A DNA stretch of 64,000 bases from Lycocorax pyrrhopterus obiensis (Eukaryota; Chordata; Aves; Passeriformes; Paradisaeidae), in assembly GCA_014706295.1 (NCBI GenBank), contig JACSVZ010000008.1, forward strand, positions 21,989,659-22,053,658. The letters are read 5' to 3'. The position numbers and the translations under genes were made by a program. The notes under the pieces are model-generated. The model was not told the origin of the DNA. It ran no database searches and was given only the letters and a program-made list of their open reading frames with translations. This document shows positions 45,251 through 60,616 of this stretch, piece by piece (position 1 is the stretch's first letter; each line of letters starts with the position of its first letter).

Positions 45251-47289
45251 GCCAGAGCGTTGTGTTAGCCCCTGCCACCCAGAGAGATAGCCCACTTTCT
45301 TTGCCAACACATCCGGCTTGGCATTTGGCTCAGTCAAAACCCACGACCAGGTACTCCATCTTTTCCATGACTTGTAGGGCCGCAGCCAAGGTTGGCAGCA
45401 GCGGACTGGTGCCAACTCTGAGCTCACCTGTGCCTGCACTGGGTACCTGGGGACCAGTGCTGACACCATTGCAGCAACATCTCCCTGTTGAGAGCAACTC
45501 CTGGAGACCAGTCAGGGTGTAGGTAATGGGTGGGCAATCAGTATTAATTAAGACAAATACTTAATCAGAATATTAAGCACCTCGCAGATACCCAAGGATC
45601 TGACACCTCACTGCTCCCTGTTTCTTTGAAGCCCTTGCTTTTGGTCCTGTGGGCAGTTCGAGTCCCTGCTTGAGACACAGTCAAACCTCTTTGTTCCCTG
45701 TTTTGAAGCAGGATTTCCTCAGAAGATCCTAGGAAGAAGCTATGGACTAGTAATACCTTCACCATATATGGTGCATTTCATCTTCGGTTTGCGAGCGTGC
45801 GTTGCCCTGCATGCCGCACGCAGCTGGCGAGCGCGTTATCCAGCCCGGCACCACTGGGTGCTGCAGAGACCCAAGGCGCAGCACAAAATCAGGTACATTT
45901 TGGCCAGGCTTCTGCTTTTCCTTCTGCGCAATGTCTACACTGGACGAGTTTGGCCTGTGCAGCACAGATGACTGGTGGTGCTTACGTGTGCTTTTACAGT
46001 AGCATTTCAAAGGGCTGGTTGCAAGGAGGTGCATGCACATTTCCTGTATGTCTGGCCAAAAAGCCGACACTTGAGAGCACCGGGGAACCCTACAGTCCTG
46101 CAGAACATGCCATTTTGATGTTCACGAAAGACAGAGTTTTGTCTAAACCTGGGGAATGTCATGGAAGGTGCCAGCATTATTTTCCTGCTCGTGGATTTGC
46201 TTAGTTTTATTTCTCATTCTGTCGCTCCATGACCGTCCAGCTGGCTTGTTCCTGCACTGCATGGGTCCCAGCCCTGTGAGATGTAGTGGGGAGATGTGCC
46301 TCGTTTGGGATGAGGACTCAGGTTTAGCCTTGCTCTCTCCTGGCAGCTCAGAGGTGGCCAAAGTGTGAGTAACTGCCGCAGTGCTGGTGTGACAAGTGAC
46401 AGGCTGGGGGAGTACAGGTGTCCAGCTGCAGAGGTCAGGTATGTCCCCAGGTGCCAGCTGTGCCATCAGGGTCATCTTTTGTGCAGGTCAGCCTCCTTAA
46501 ACCTGCCCAAACATGCCAGAGACTCTAACGGCCAGGCAGGAGGACAGACCCGGTGCTTCCAGGTCCTCTCTCATGACATCCGCTGAGTCCCCTTCCCGCA
46601 CTAATCTTGTCCTTCTATCCAAAACAATTATGGAGGGCTTGTTGTTTTTGGCACAGCACTTTATTTACAAATCCCATCCTGCTTATAGCTCATGGTTTCA
46701 TTATCCTCTAGATGTTTACAGAGCTCCTTTTCTTAATATTTGTGCCATTATTTTACTAGGGATCCGGGTGAGACTTTCCAGACAGTAATTGTCTGGCTCA
46801 TCCTCTCCCCCACCAGCTCTTTCTGCAGAAGTGCACATCTCCCCACTGTCCCTGCCAGCCCAGGGCACCCAGAGGGACAGGGATGGACAGGACAGTGGGC
46901 AGTAAAAGAGGGTCACCCTGTTCTGAGGGGAGGGATGTGCAGAGGGCTGCACCTGGATCTCTGATGTCCTCTTGAAACTTTGTGCTGTTAATGAGCACCT
47001 CCCAACCCGTCTTCCCCCTGCACCCCTGCACTTCCCTTTCCCAGGCTCAGGGCACAGGTGCACATCCTGGGCTGGGGCACTATCCCCTCTTCAGGCTTTC
47101 AGCTGGCTGGGGACTGCGTCCTGGGAAGGCAGACAGTGGCAAACCTGTCGCTGGGTTTTTGGGATCATTAGCATGGTGCAGACGTGGGTCGGCGGCTTAT
47201 GCTGTGCATGGCTCTGATGCTGGTCCCTGCCTCTGGGCTGTCTGTCACAGGGGCTTGTTTAACCTTCTTTGCAACAATATCAAAGTCTT

Positions 47290-47365
47290 TAATCTGTTTA
47301 TCCTCATAACCCTGCTATGAGGTGAAGGATAGTTATCCTCATTTCAGAGGTAGGGAACCGAAGGG
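47290..47365 (+). mobile_element. MIR/L2-like ancient repeat remnant
   Basis: TAATCTGTTTATCCTCATAA, CCCTGCTATGAGGTGAAGG, ATAGTTATCCTCATTTCAGA, GGTAGGGAACCGAAG. This parallels the MIR core (TTAATCCTCACAACAACCC, TATGAGGTAGGTACTATTAT, TATCCCCATTTTACAGATGA, GGAAACTGAGG). MIR and L2 are amniote-wide old elements, rare and highly decayed in birds. Recognised by eye. Confidence 0.6.
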
Positions 47366-50300
47366 ATTCTTTTCAAATGTAGATCAGTGTTTAATGATGC
47401 AGAGATAAAGATTTTAAAAACATGCCTGAGACAACAGGCGTATGGTATGTAACTGAGCTGTGTTTCTGCAAATCCCATTAAGTGCCTCTGCCTTTTTCAG
47501 CTGGTGCTCTCTTGGGGAAGACCTGACATGGGGAAATGCCACACAGGCTCCAGCCTCCTGGTCCACGGGTGGGACACAGGCAGGACAGAGCTGAGCCCGT
47601 GCCTGCCGTTCAGTACCCTGGGTGTGCTGTGGGCGTGTGAGGCTCCAGGCACTCACACCTGAATTGCATCAGTGACTGCGTAAGACCCTCGGCTGTGTTT
47701 GGGAATGAAACTTAAAGCCTGTTTGTACTGCAAGTGTGCAGATAAAAGTGTGAGGTAGGAAATACAAAGGGGTGCTTGTGCAGCATCCCTCTGGATGTGC
47801 AACGCAGCAGGGCCGAGCTGCTGAACGAGGAGCAAGCAACGACAGCAAGCTCTTTGCTCTCACTGCCCAGACAGTCAGAATGGACAGTAGATTTAGTTAA
47901 AACCCCCAAGCTGTGGTTTCTGTACTGTCATCCTGGCAAGAGGTGTTCCTGGCTGCTGTGAGGGCCTTTCTTGGTGGCTGGCCAGTGGGGTTGGGTGCAG
48001 GTCTCAGGGCTGCTCCGGGGCAATTGTTGCTGTGCTTGTGGGAATGCGGCAGCTCGTGCAGTGAGGAGGTCAGTGCCTTTGTCTTGCTTCGGGGAGTTTA
48101 TCTCTGCGGATCTTGCCTGCTTTCCTGGGTCAGGCTTTACCTCCGCTGTTATCAGTAAATGCAGGAACAGCCTGCTCCAGAGCCGAGCTGCATAGGAACC
48201 TCTCGACCCCCTTGCAAGGGGAGGCAGCACTTTCACATCTCTCCCACGCTAATGGGCACCCGGCAGGCCAGCGATGGGGTGCAGTGTGCCATGCCCTGTG
48301 GTTGCTGTTCCTCCTTCACCGCTCTGCCAGTGCCGTTCCCGTGCACCCCAGTGGTGTGGGATGCAGGCAGCAGTGAAGGAGGAGGCAGCAGAGCTGGCAG
48401 GGCCCTCCCTGGTCTCACCTCCCACCGGGCTCTTCACCACAAACACAGGGGACAAATCCCCAGTGGCAGCACTGATTCCCCCTTCCCTGCTGTCCCAGCG
48501 CATCCTCCCCTTCTCAACAGCTCCGTCCGGACCCCTCCAGCTGTCTCCAGAAACCCAAACCATTAGCATTTCCTGTTCAAACATTTCCAATAAATAAATG
48601 GAGACATCATGCCACAAGCCCGCAAGTGACCCAGAGGCGGGTCCAAGGCCGGGATGGACACGACCACCCAGCGCCCGACCCCCTGGCTGGGCGCCAGCCC
48701 TGCCTTTGTTTGAATTCCTGGGTGAGTAAGCGCTTGGCTGACGCCAGCTGAAACGCTGTAAGAAATTATTTTTGATATTAAATAAATTGTTTTCAGTAAA
48801 TCTGCTCCTACACCAAGGTCCAGAAGCTACCCTCAGCACTGGGCTCCTTGCAAGAGAGCTGGACTCCCTTTTCTTGGCCTTGTCCCGGCTGTACTGGGGG
48901 ACACTCCCTGTCCAGAGGGGTCCAGCTGGGACCGGCTGTGCTGCAGTTGCCTCAGCCCCATGGGCACAGCTCCCGCGGCTGCCCGGCAGCCTGGGTACAC
49001 CATGGCAGAGCAGCTCCCTGCAACACATCCAGTGTCTCTGTCTCAGCGCTTGAGCCAGGCTCACTGGGGAGAGGGCAGAGGCTTGGCCAGGAGGTTTGTT
49101 GCCTTTGGGAATGGCAGCTGTCTCCTCATGTCAAAACCCATTTCCTTGGCTGTGCAGAAGTCTGTGCTGTGACATAGATGTGCCTGTCCTTTCCTCCACA
49201 GGTCTTCCACACCCTTAGGAAACCACCTTCAAGGCACCAGGGTGCCAGGTGTCAGTGCCTGAGCAGGTCACAGTCCGTGGGTCAGTCCCCTGACATCTGC
49301 CAGATGGTGCTGATGCAAAAGGAAAAATTAGGGGAAACTCCTGGGTGCCTGTGGGAATGAGTAGAATAGCATAGGCAAGCATGGCCATGAGTGGTCCATA
49401 AGCCAAGCTAGGATTCCAGGGACCCCAGGACTAATGTGAAAAATGGTTTTAGAGAAATAGCAAACCTCTGGCTGTGCCCAAGAAGCTATGATGGCAGGAG
49501 AGGTTTGAGCCTGATTGGGTAGGTGGATATGCTCCTTCTTGGGGGGCACAGACTTTGTCCTCGCTGCCCTGGGTTGGTCTCTGGCCTTGAGCTGGAAGCA
49601 AAGATGGACTTGGAGCTAACCAAGTTCTGTCATGGTGGCAATTAGGAAAAATACCAGGAACGTAGCTTTCACTATTTTTTTTTAATGCATATTTTGCTGA
49701 AGCCAAAACTTCCTGTAGGAACATGGTGTTTAAAGGAAGAATTTTGCTGTTGAAATTTTCTGAAGCATTGGAAGGGATTGAAATAGTCTTTGAAAGAGAA
49801 GACATAGATATTCTGCTCCAGAAGCATTCATTCAGTGGGGTGTTACGCTCTGGCATTATAAAACTTCAGAAACTGAAATGCAGTGAAGCCACATTTTAAA
49901 TAAGTTGTTTTATGGAGAAACAATAAAGTCTTTTCTGATTTTGATTTATTTCATTATAGAGCTTCTGCTTTGCTCTAGAGAATATCCTGTTTCTCCCACC
50001 CACAGCAGGTGAGAGAGGAGGTGGGATGAGGGGGCAGGGGGCTGCCACAGGCACAGTGCCCAAGCAAACAGCCTCTGAGCACCCAGGTTGTTGATCTGCA
50101 GCTCAGCAGAGTGGGAACAGATTTTTTTGGGTGCCAGTGGGTGAAAGCGCTGGCACTCCCTATCTGTGTGCGCCGTGGGGCTGGCGGGGCAGGAGGACAG
50201 GAGGTAGATGCTGCAGGGTAGCATGGCCGGGAGCTCAGACTCAGGGGGCACCTGCAGGGCTGTGCATGGGCTCGTCCAGGGCCACGCTGCGGTCCGAGCT

Positions 50301-52649
50301 GCTGCCAGCGCCCTGGTGCAGCGGGAAGGCAGGGCCCCGTCCCGCCCCCTGACGGTGCCCCTCAGCAGGACCTGCACCCCGGCTGCCACCAGGGCCCGAT
50401 GCCATCAGCACTCGCAGGCGCTGACAGATGGACCCATGGACCCGGCAAGGGGCTGGCGGGGGCCGGAAACTCCTGATCCCTTTTTATCTGCCCCTCAGCC
50501 TGCTCTCTCATCTCCCTGTCATGCTCTGTGTCTCGCCCGGTATCTCACGCTCCTATTCCTGTGCCTTGCCGGCTGCTGGGGGCTGCCCAGCCTCACAGCA
50601 CCCTGCGGCCGGGCACGGGCCCCAGGCTTCCCCATCCCAGCCACAGTGTGAGGTTCTGGACCACCCTTCCCCGGGACCTGCTGGGCTTGGTGCCTGCAAG
50701 GAGCACGAGCTCTGAGTGAGGGAAGGCACCGCAGATGCCCCCATCCCGTGTCTGCGTGCTGAGCATCAGCCACAGCAGCAGGCAGGTGCCTGGGGCAGCA
50801 CTCCATGGCTGTTGTGCATGGCAGGTTGGAGTGGGAGGGAAGGATCAGGCCCAGCTCAGCATTGTTGTATTCTCTGAGGTCAAGGAGCCTTGCTGCTCTC
50901 TTCCTCAAATCTACCACCTGCTCCTGGGCCAGAGTCCAGTTGGGTGCCAGCTCAAAACTAATCACGAGTATTTCACTTGGCTCTCGTGACACCCCCAATC
51001 CCCACTGCTCCATTGCAAACCCACTGTCCCAGCTGGGCAGGGTGGCAGTGTCAGGATCCACAGTTAATGTAGCTGCCCCTAAATGCACCGCCAGAGATCA
51101 GCTAATCTGATAATTACAGCAACAAAAGCCATTTAGACAAACCATGACCTGACCTCCAGAGCTTGGAATGAAAACATTTTACCCTCCTCTGTCTGGATCC
51201 TGCACTGAGAAAACATCTGTATTCGAAGGATGCTGGGAAAACAGCCCCCGCACGGCACCCACTGGGAACAGCCTCATCTCTGCTCCGTGCCACACACTGC
51301 TTGCACCCAGCCTCAGACCACAGCAGGCTTCTAAACCCTTGCTGTGATGCCAGGACTGACAGCGTCCCAGTATTGGGCAGGGCACTCTGGAGAGGAAGAG
51401 GATGAGGCAGAGGCCAGAGGGGTGTGAGGGTGAATCTTGCGAGGGGGAGTGAATGGGATGGGGTCAGTGGAGCTTACCCTCATAAAAAGGGCTTTTTTTC
51501 CAAAACCACCAGAGGCTTGACTGTGTGGGGAGGCCATCACCTGGTCCCCAGTGGTCCCTGTATCCCTGCAGCAGCCTGAGTTCTGCAGGAGCCAGGCTGG
51601 CTGCCGAGCCTCTGGCTCCCAGGAGGAGCTGAGTGTGGGGGGCCCTGTCTGCGTGTGGCACAGTTGTGCGGGCCCGGGGGCTTCTTCACTCTGGGTAAGG
51701 TGTGCAAGTTTTCCCACTGAGTGGCAGGTCATTGCTGGCTGTCAGTCCAAGGCAGGAGATGAAGGGAGGGATGCCTCAGGGCTGGCTCCCATGTTCCTCC
51801 TGCTTTTACATACATGTTGGTGGCACCCTTTGTGTAGGCTGAGGAGATGAAAGCTCAGGGCCAGAGGGATATTGCTAACGCAAAGCCACCCAGCTCGGGG
51901 GCCCGACGGCCTGCTGCTTTGTCTCTTATTGTCTCGTTGTTGCATCTCTTCCCAGTGGAGTCCCACTCCGTGCTGTCAAGGGCACGGGACACTGGCTGAG
52001 GCGGAGGCACCAAGCGCACTGGCAGGTAACTCCTGCTGGGTCAGCGACCCTGGCCTCGCAGGCACGGGCAATGGCACACACGGTTTTCACCAGACTGGCA
52101 GCATTGACCTCACACTGCCCAGGAGCTCCTGAGGAAGGGGAGCAAAATGGTGCTGATTTGGGGAACTTGCATTTTTTTCCTGCAACGAGTGCTGCTCAGC
52201 CTGCTCCGGCAGTCCCAGACAGCAGCTTGGTGCAGCCAGCTTGGCAGGCAGCACCCCTGTGCCTTGTGAATTCCCTGTTCTGCACTGGGAAAGCACTTGG
52301 CCATGTCCCCAAGTATCCCAGTGCTCTTTGGAAAGTGGTAGGATTAGAAACCAGTAAGTGCAGTGAGAGCCTGATAGTCTGGGGACTCCCTAGCGCTTCT
52401 GTCTGCTCCAGAAATAGGATGTTCTAAGCAGCCTCTGTCTGTTTTTGCCATTGCAGCATTCCACTTGTGCAGTGCTTTACTCTCAGTGAGCAGAAAACAT
52501 GACTCACCTTGCAGTGGGCTACCCCCAGATCCCTCTGATGCTCTTCTTTTCATCAGTGGCTTCCTTGCCCACTACTGCAGTATCCCTCATTTAGCAGAAT
52601 CCACTGACCTTGAGAAACCCAAGAGCTCTTGATCCAGTTGGGACTAGAG

Positions 52650-52674
52650 TTAAGGGTAGGGTTAGGGTTAAGGT
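52650..52674 (+). repeat. short interstitial telomere-like sequence
   Basis: TTAAGGGTAGGGTTAGGG followed by TTAAGG: two perfect (T)TAGGG units flanked by one-base variants. Seen directly; about four units in total. Confidence 0.7.
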
Positions 52675-53509
52675 TTGGATGCCCTGACAGCAGCTTGGCC
52701 AGGTCAGGTGTTTGCAGAGGTTCACAGCTATTGCAGAGAGCAGACCTGAAGCTCTTTTTGGGTTTCCATGCAGCTTTTTCTCAAGGCCTGAATGAAATTT
52801 TATGCAAGTTGGACTAAAAACCGTACCACGGCCAAGGCTTTGGTCTAGCACTGCTGTCTTGCTTTTCTGCCTTTCCCATTACGCTGTTTTCTCTGAAGGC
52901 AGAAGTGCTGGCATGCTACTGTGCCGACAGACGGCTCTGCCTCTTCCCCACTTTCATGCTAAGCAGAAAGTGCACTGGGCAGTTCTTCCAGGTGCTGCCC
53001 GGAGCCGGGAGAGGCGAGGGCTGTGCCCCTGGGCTCCCTCCCGGGCAGCCGGGCTGTGGAGCTACCTTGGGCATGGGAGGGGGGCAAGGAGCCAAACTGG
53101 TTTTCAGAGGGATCTTGGCTGGATTTACAAAGGGAGCGTATAGCACGGGTTCTCTACTAAAGCATTTGGGGACAGCATGGCCTTTCCTGTCCTGTACCCC
53201 TGTGTTTTATGTCACGAAGGGGGGTGTATGTGGTGTGTGTCACGCTGTCGGGGCTGTTATTCGCGACGTCCTTCCCGTTTCCCTCAAAGCCTTTCCCAGA
53301 TGTAGCAGGGTTGCGGGCGGATTCTCACAAACTTCAAAAGCCGCTCGAGATAGGTGGCGGGACCCTAACGCAGCCGGCCACGCACCGGGCGGCAACGACC
53401 CCTCTCCTCGGGAAACCGTGGGGCCAGCCACGGGTGGGATGCTCGAGCAGCCCCAGGCCGCCTGCCCCGCCGGGCCGGCGCCGTGGGTGCCGCTCCCCGC
53501 GGGGGTTGC

Positions 53510-53629
53510 GGGATGGGCGGCAGGATCGGCGGCGGGATGGGTGGCGGGATGGGCGGTGAGATCGGCGGCGGGATCAGCAGTGGGATCGGCGGCGGGATCG
53601 GCGGCGGGATCGGCAGCGGGATGCGCGGG
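53510..53629 (+). repeat. 12-bp minisatellite, ten GGGATCGGCGGC-type units
   Basis: Ten head-to-tail 12-mers with consensus GGGATCGGCGGC and variants such as GGGATGGGTGGC and GGGATCAGCAGT. Because the unit is a multiple of three, frames on both strands stay open across it, but no family resemblance was seen. It lies 1.1 kb upstream of the GOT1 start. Confidence 0.9.
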
Positions 53630-54539
53630 CCGGCTCTGCCCTCTGCCGGCACCGCTGGGCACCGCCGCGCCCCCGACGGCGGCCGCGCCCGGGAGCCCCG
53701 GGGGTCCCCGCACGGCTGGAGGGCGGCCCGCAGGAGCCGCAGAGGGCCGGGGGCATCGTGAGAAGCGCTGTACCTGCGCGATGGGCGTGGAGTTTGGCAG
53801 CGGGGCGCTACGAGGAACACCCCACGGATCAGTGCCATGTCCCGAGCTAACGAGTGGTAGGGGAGACCCTCACAGGTGACCGTGGGGTTTCCCCGGAGCT
53901 GGGAGGTTCTCGGGGATCAGCCCACAGCGTCTGACCTGCAGGTGGCTGTGAATCGGGGAAGTGCCTTAAAAACCCGGGGCAGACGTCCCCGTGAGCCGCC
54001 CCGAAGTGGAAACACCCACCGTCCTCACAGCGGTCCCTGTCCCGCACGGGCGTCACTGCAGCCCTGGGATCCCCCCGGCCCCTGGGCACTGCACCCGGAC
54101 CCGTCACACCTGGGCACGGCCCCCCGGCACCCTCCCGCACCCGCCGAGCCTTGCACCGCGGGCACAGCACCCTGGGGCTGCCGTTCACCCCGGCTTTGCG
54201 CTTCAGGGCAGATCTGCAGCCCCGGGTACCCAATGGGGACTGTGCCGTGACCCCGAGCACTGCACCCCCGAGCGCTACCGCAGCGCAGCGCTGCCTCGGG
54301 CACGGCATCCCCCGCAGCACGCCGTATTGCACGGGGCATTGCCCTCCGGGACCCCTCCCCCGTCTCTGCAGCTGCGGGAGTCCTCCCGGCACCGGGCGCC
54401 GCACCCCCGGTGGCGGCTCTGCATCCCGCCCGCGGCCCCGGGCCCGGCCCCACGCAGGTCAGAGCGGCGGCCTGGGGGCACGGCCGGCCGTGGGCGGTGC
54501 CTGCGTCCCCGCGCCGCCACGTCACCGGGCGCGCTCCCC

Positions 54540-54746
54540 GCCGCCGTTGGCCGCCCGCGCGGCGCCCGGGGCGGGGCGGGGCCGCCGCTGGCCGGGGGCG
54601 GGGGCGGGGCCGAGAGCGGCGCGCTGATTGGTCACGGCCAGCGGCGGCCCCGCCCCGGCGGTGAAGGTGAGCGTCTCCTCCAGGCGCCGCGCGCCCCCCG
54701 TACGGAACCGGAGCGGACCGGACCGGACCGCAGTGGCTGCGCCGCC
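54540..54746 (+). promoter_or_regulatory. GOT1 CpG-island promoter
   Basis: TATA-less GC-rich segment with GC boxes (GGGGCGGGGCGGGGCC at ~54568-54583 and GGGGGCGGGGGCGGGGCC at ~54594-54611) and an inverted CCAAT (ATTGG at 54627-54631), all within 180 bp of the ATG. The ATG at 54747 has a good GCCGCCATGG context. Confidence 0.65.
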
Positions 54747-58353
<3,607 letters not shown>

Positions 58354-58456
58354 AGCACATGAACAACCAAACCTACATGAAGTCACCAAAGCTATAGTGT
58401 GTAGTCCATGTCTTTCTCTGCTCATGGTTTGCCTTTTCCCACACCTCTTGGGGTTT

Positions 58457-58462
58457 AATAAA
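58457..58462 (+). promoter_or_regulatory. GOT1 proximal poly(A) signal AATAAA
   Basis: TTTAATAAAGATG, 104 bp after the stop codon, followed by a T-rich GATGTTTTTTAAGTGG segment near 58500. Confidence 0.75.
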
Positions 58463-58890
58463 GATGAGATCTGTAGCTCAATCAGGGATAATCATCTTCT
58501 GATGTTTTTTAAGTGGTCCTTGCAATATGGTAAGCCAGTGCCCCCAGGAGGTTGGGGGCAGCATGAGCCACCTCAGCTCTTGTTTCACAACAGCAGCCTG
58601 GTCTTCAGGCCCTTTGAGCTGCATCTTTAGCATGTCCAAATCAACTCCATGTAACTGATCATTTTGATCATGGCGAAGTCTGGTGCCAGTGCAATGCACT
58701 GTGGGATAACAGCCCAGTGGTTGGGATCTCACATGGCTTGGAGCTAATGTTACTCAGTAGTATTTTGGGGAGGGGTAAAGCTGTTGCTAGCTTCCTCTCT
58801 CCACCCGTCCCACCCCTTCCCAATTTCTGAGCCTTATGCGAGCAAATATTTGTAATTGTGATAATTGCTTCTTTGTGTTGCTGACATGAA

Positions 58891-58896
58891 ATTAAA
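58891..58896 (+). promoter_or_regulatory. GOT1 distal poly(A) signal ATTAAA
   Basis: GAAATTAAACCTTTG about 540 bp after the stop, followed by GT-rich CTGTCTTGTGTGATGTCGTG. Together with the proximal signal it suggests two 3' UTR lengths of about 0.12 and 0.56 kb. Confidence 0.6.
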
Positions 58897-58919
58897 CCTT
58901 TGTCTCTGAACACTGCCCC

Positions 58920-60590
58920 TGTCTTGTGTGATGTCGTGTCTTCAGACTGTATGAACCTCTTCCCAGGCTGAGGTTAAAGCCTCAACATCCTGGTTTGTCC
59001 ACTTACTCTGTTTCAAGGCTGTCCCTTTCTCTCAGTGTGTTGCATCTCTGATGATCACAGCCACTACTAAAGGGGGATTCTTATTGGGAGAGTGTTGTTG
59101 AGAGCTCTCTGTGACTACATGAAGCCAACCAGTTCCTCCTATATCCATCTTGTGTTCTTCCTGCCCCCCTGCCCTGTGCTGCCCAGCTCATCCTGTCTGT
59201 CTGTCTGTGTTTGCTTTCTAGATGGTCAAGTGTTTCCAGCCTTCTGGCCATCTCTCCCTGGCCCAGGGCTCCTGGGCTGCCCCTAGGGTGTCAGAAGGCA
59301 GATCTCTTCGGTTCATCCTTTTCAGCAGGCCCCTGGTGAACCACCATCTACTCCCACTGGCTTCAGCAGGGCCTGCCAGCAGCAGCCTGTGTTTCTGGCA
59401 CTGAAAAAGAGCTGGGACCATCTGTTTCTGCTCTCTGCAGTCACTGCAGATCTATTTGTGAGTTGACAGAGCAGCCTCCCGACAGGATCTTGTGAACAAA
59501 AGGGGACAGCTCCTTTCCTTGGGTCAGGTAGCAGTAGTCACTGTTACCCTGATGGATTTGCTTGTGCTGCAGCTTAGACAGAAAAGGTAAAAATGGTGCC
59601 TTATTGCCTTGTTGTGTTTGCACAGAGTGCATGAGGTCTCTTGTTTGTTATTTTTAGGTTAGTATTCATGTCATAGAAGAGAGTGAGCCAAAGAGAGCTT
59701 TTTCTCCTCTTGGTGTCCATTCACAACAGGGATGGATGGGGAAGTGGTTAAAAGGTGGCTTCTAGGGATGATGTCAGGAGGAGTTAAGGAACCAACTCCG
59801 CTTGTGTTATTTATGATATTTGCTTACACTTTTGCCCTTACAGACCTCCTGGTGTGAAGGCTGGCCCGCCCCATGTGATCTATGTCGGTGTTTTGCTAGT
59901 CTTACCAGCCTTGTTTTTCCTAGCAAGTGACCTAAATTTCTCCTTTTCTGTGGTGTAAGCTCATTACCAATCATCCCATTCACCATGGCAACAGAGAACA
60001 GATTATTCCTTTCCTCTGTACTACAGCTTTTTATGTATTTGAAAACTTCCTCTCTCCCCTTCACATCCTTCACCAGTTAAGATTAAGTGACTCTATTTCC
60101 TTCAGCCTTTGGGGTAGGTTGTTTTCCAGCCCTTGCTTTCCTCTGTCCACTTTTCAATTGCTGTGTGTTTCCTTAGAAGGGCAGTGCCCAGACGGGGCTG
60201 CAGTTATTTCAGCTGAAGTTTTATCAGCGTGGGTGGACTATGAGATTTCTGTTGTTATCTGTCAGGCTGTACTCCAGCACGTGTATCCCACTATGGTGTT
60301 TGCAATGACCTGATACTAACTCCTGTTTTTCCCCAGCCCTTGTCTGCACTGCTGTGGGTTATCTGCTTGTGGCAGTCTCTGCTTGCCAAGTGCTCTCCTG
60401 GCCGCAGGAGGGACAGAGAGCCCATCTTCACGACGGGAAATTGCGCAGCACTTGCTGACCCGTTCTCTTGCTCCCTTCAGTCAGGCCGAGTCCTGTTACT
60501 CCAGCCACCTCTGGCCGTGGGTAGGAGGGCAGCCTGGCCTGGTGGGAGGGGGTAGCATCCTTCCCTACACCCATGGACACAGAGAGGGCA
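58920..60590. other. intergenic gap between convergent GOT1 and CNNM1
   Basis: About 1.7 kb between facing 3' ends. It contains a short CTGT run at ~59194-59212 and a decayed LINE remnant at ~60.0-60.3 kb; no gene was recognised. Confidence 0.55.
60020..60315 (-). mobile_element. ancient CR1/L3-type LINE remnant (antisense)
   Basis: Blocks in the expected antisense order: AGCTTTTTATGTATTTGAAA, CTTCAGCCTTTGGGGTAGG, CTTTCCTCTGTCCACTTTTC, GGGCAGTGCCCAGACGGGGC, then GCAGTTATTTCAGCTGAAG, and at the end CACGTGTATCCCACTATGG with TGTTTGCAATGACC. They parallel the CR1 antisense order (TTTATGTATTTGAAGAC, CTTTCAGCCTTTCCTCATAG, CTCCAATTTGTCCAC, GTGCCCAGAACTGGAC, TACATCCCAGAATGATGTTTGC). Strongly decayed. 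Confidence 0.6.
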
Positions 60591-60610
60591 TCGCTCAGGG
60601 GAAAATCGCT

Positions 60611-60616
60611 TTTAAT
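60611..60616 (-). promoter_or_regulatory. probable CNNM1 poly(A) signal (ATTAAA on minus strand)
   Basis: TTTAAT on the plus strand, about 1.15 kb beyond the CNNM1 stop codon. It is the best candidate for the end of a 3' UTR covering about 60590-61770. Confidence 0.5.

Larger units (their letters stand above)
30900..54500. other. gene-poor desert NKX2-3 to GOT1
   Basis: About 23.6 kb with no recognisable coding exon. The left part (to ~34.7 kb) is CpG-rich, the rest is mixed, with an AT-rich stretch at 40.0-41.1 kb. It holds microsatellites, decayed CR1 copies, a MIR/L2-like piece, a short telomere-like tract and a 12-bp minisatellite, plus several motif-dense islands listed separately. The pattern fits the regulatory surroundings of a developmental gene. 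Confidence 0.55.

Noticed and set aside
52905..53879. 324-codon open frame through the 12-bp minisatellite
   Set aside because: Kept open by a repeat unit divisible by three; no conserved domain and no codon pattern of a real gene.
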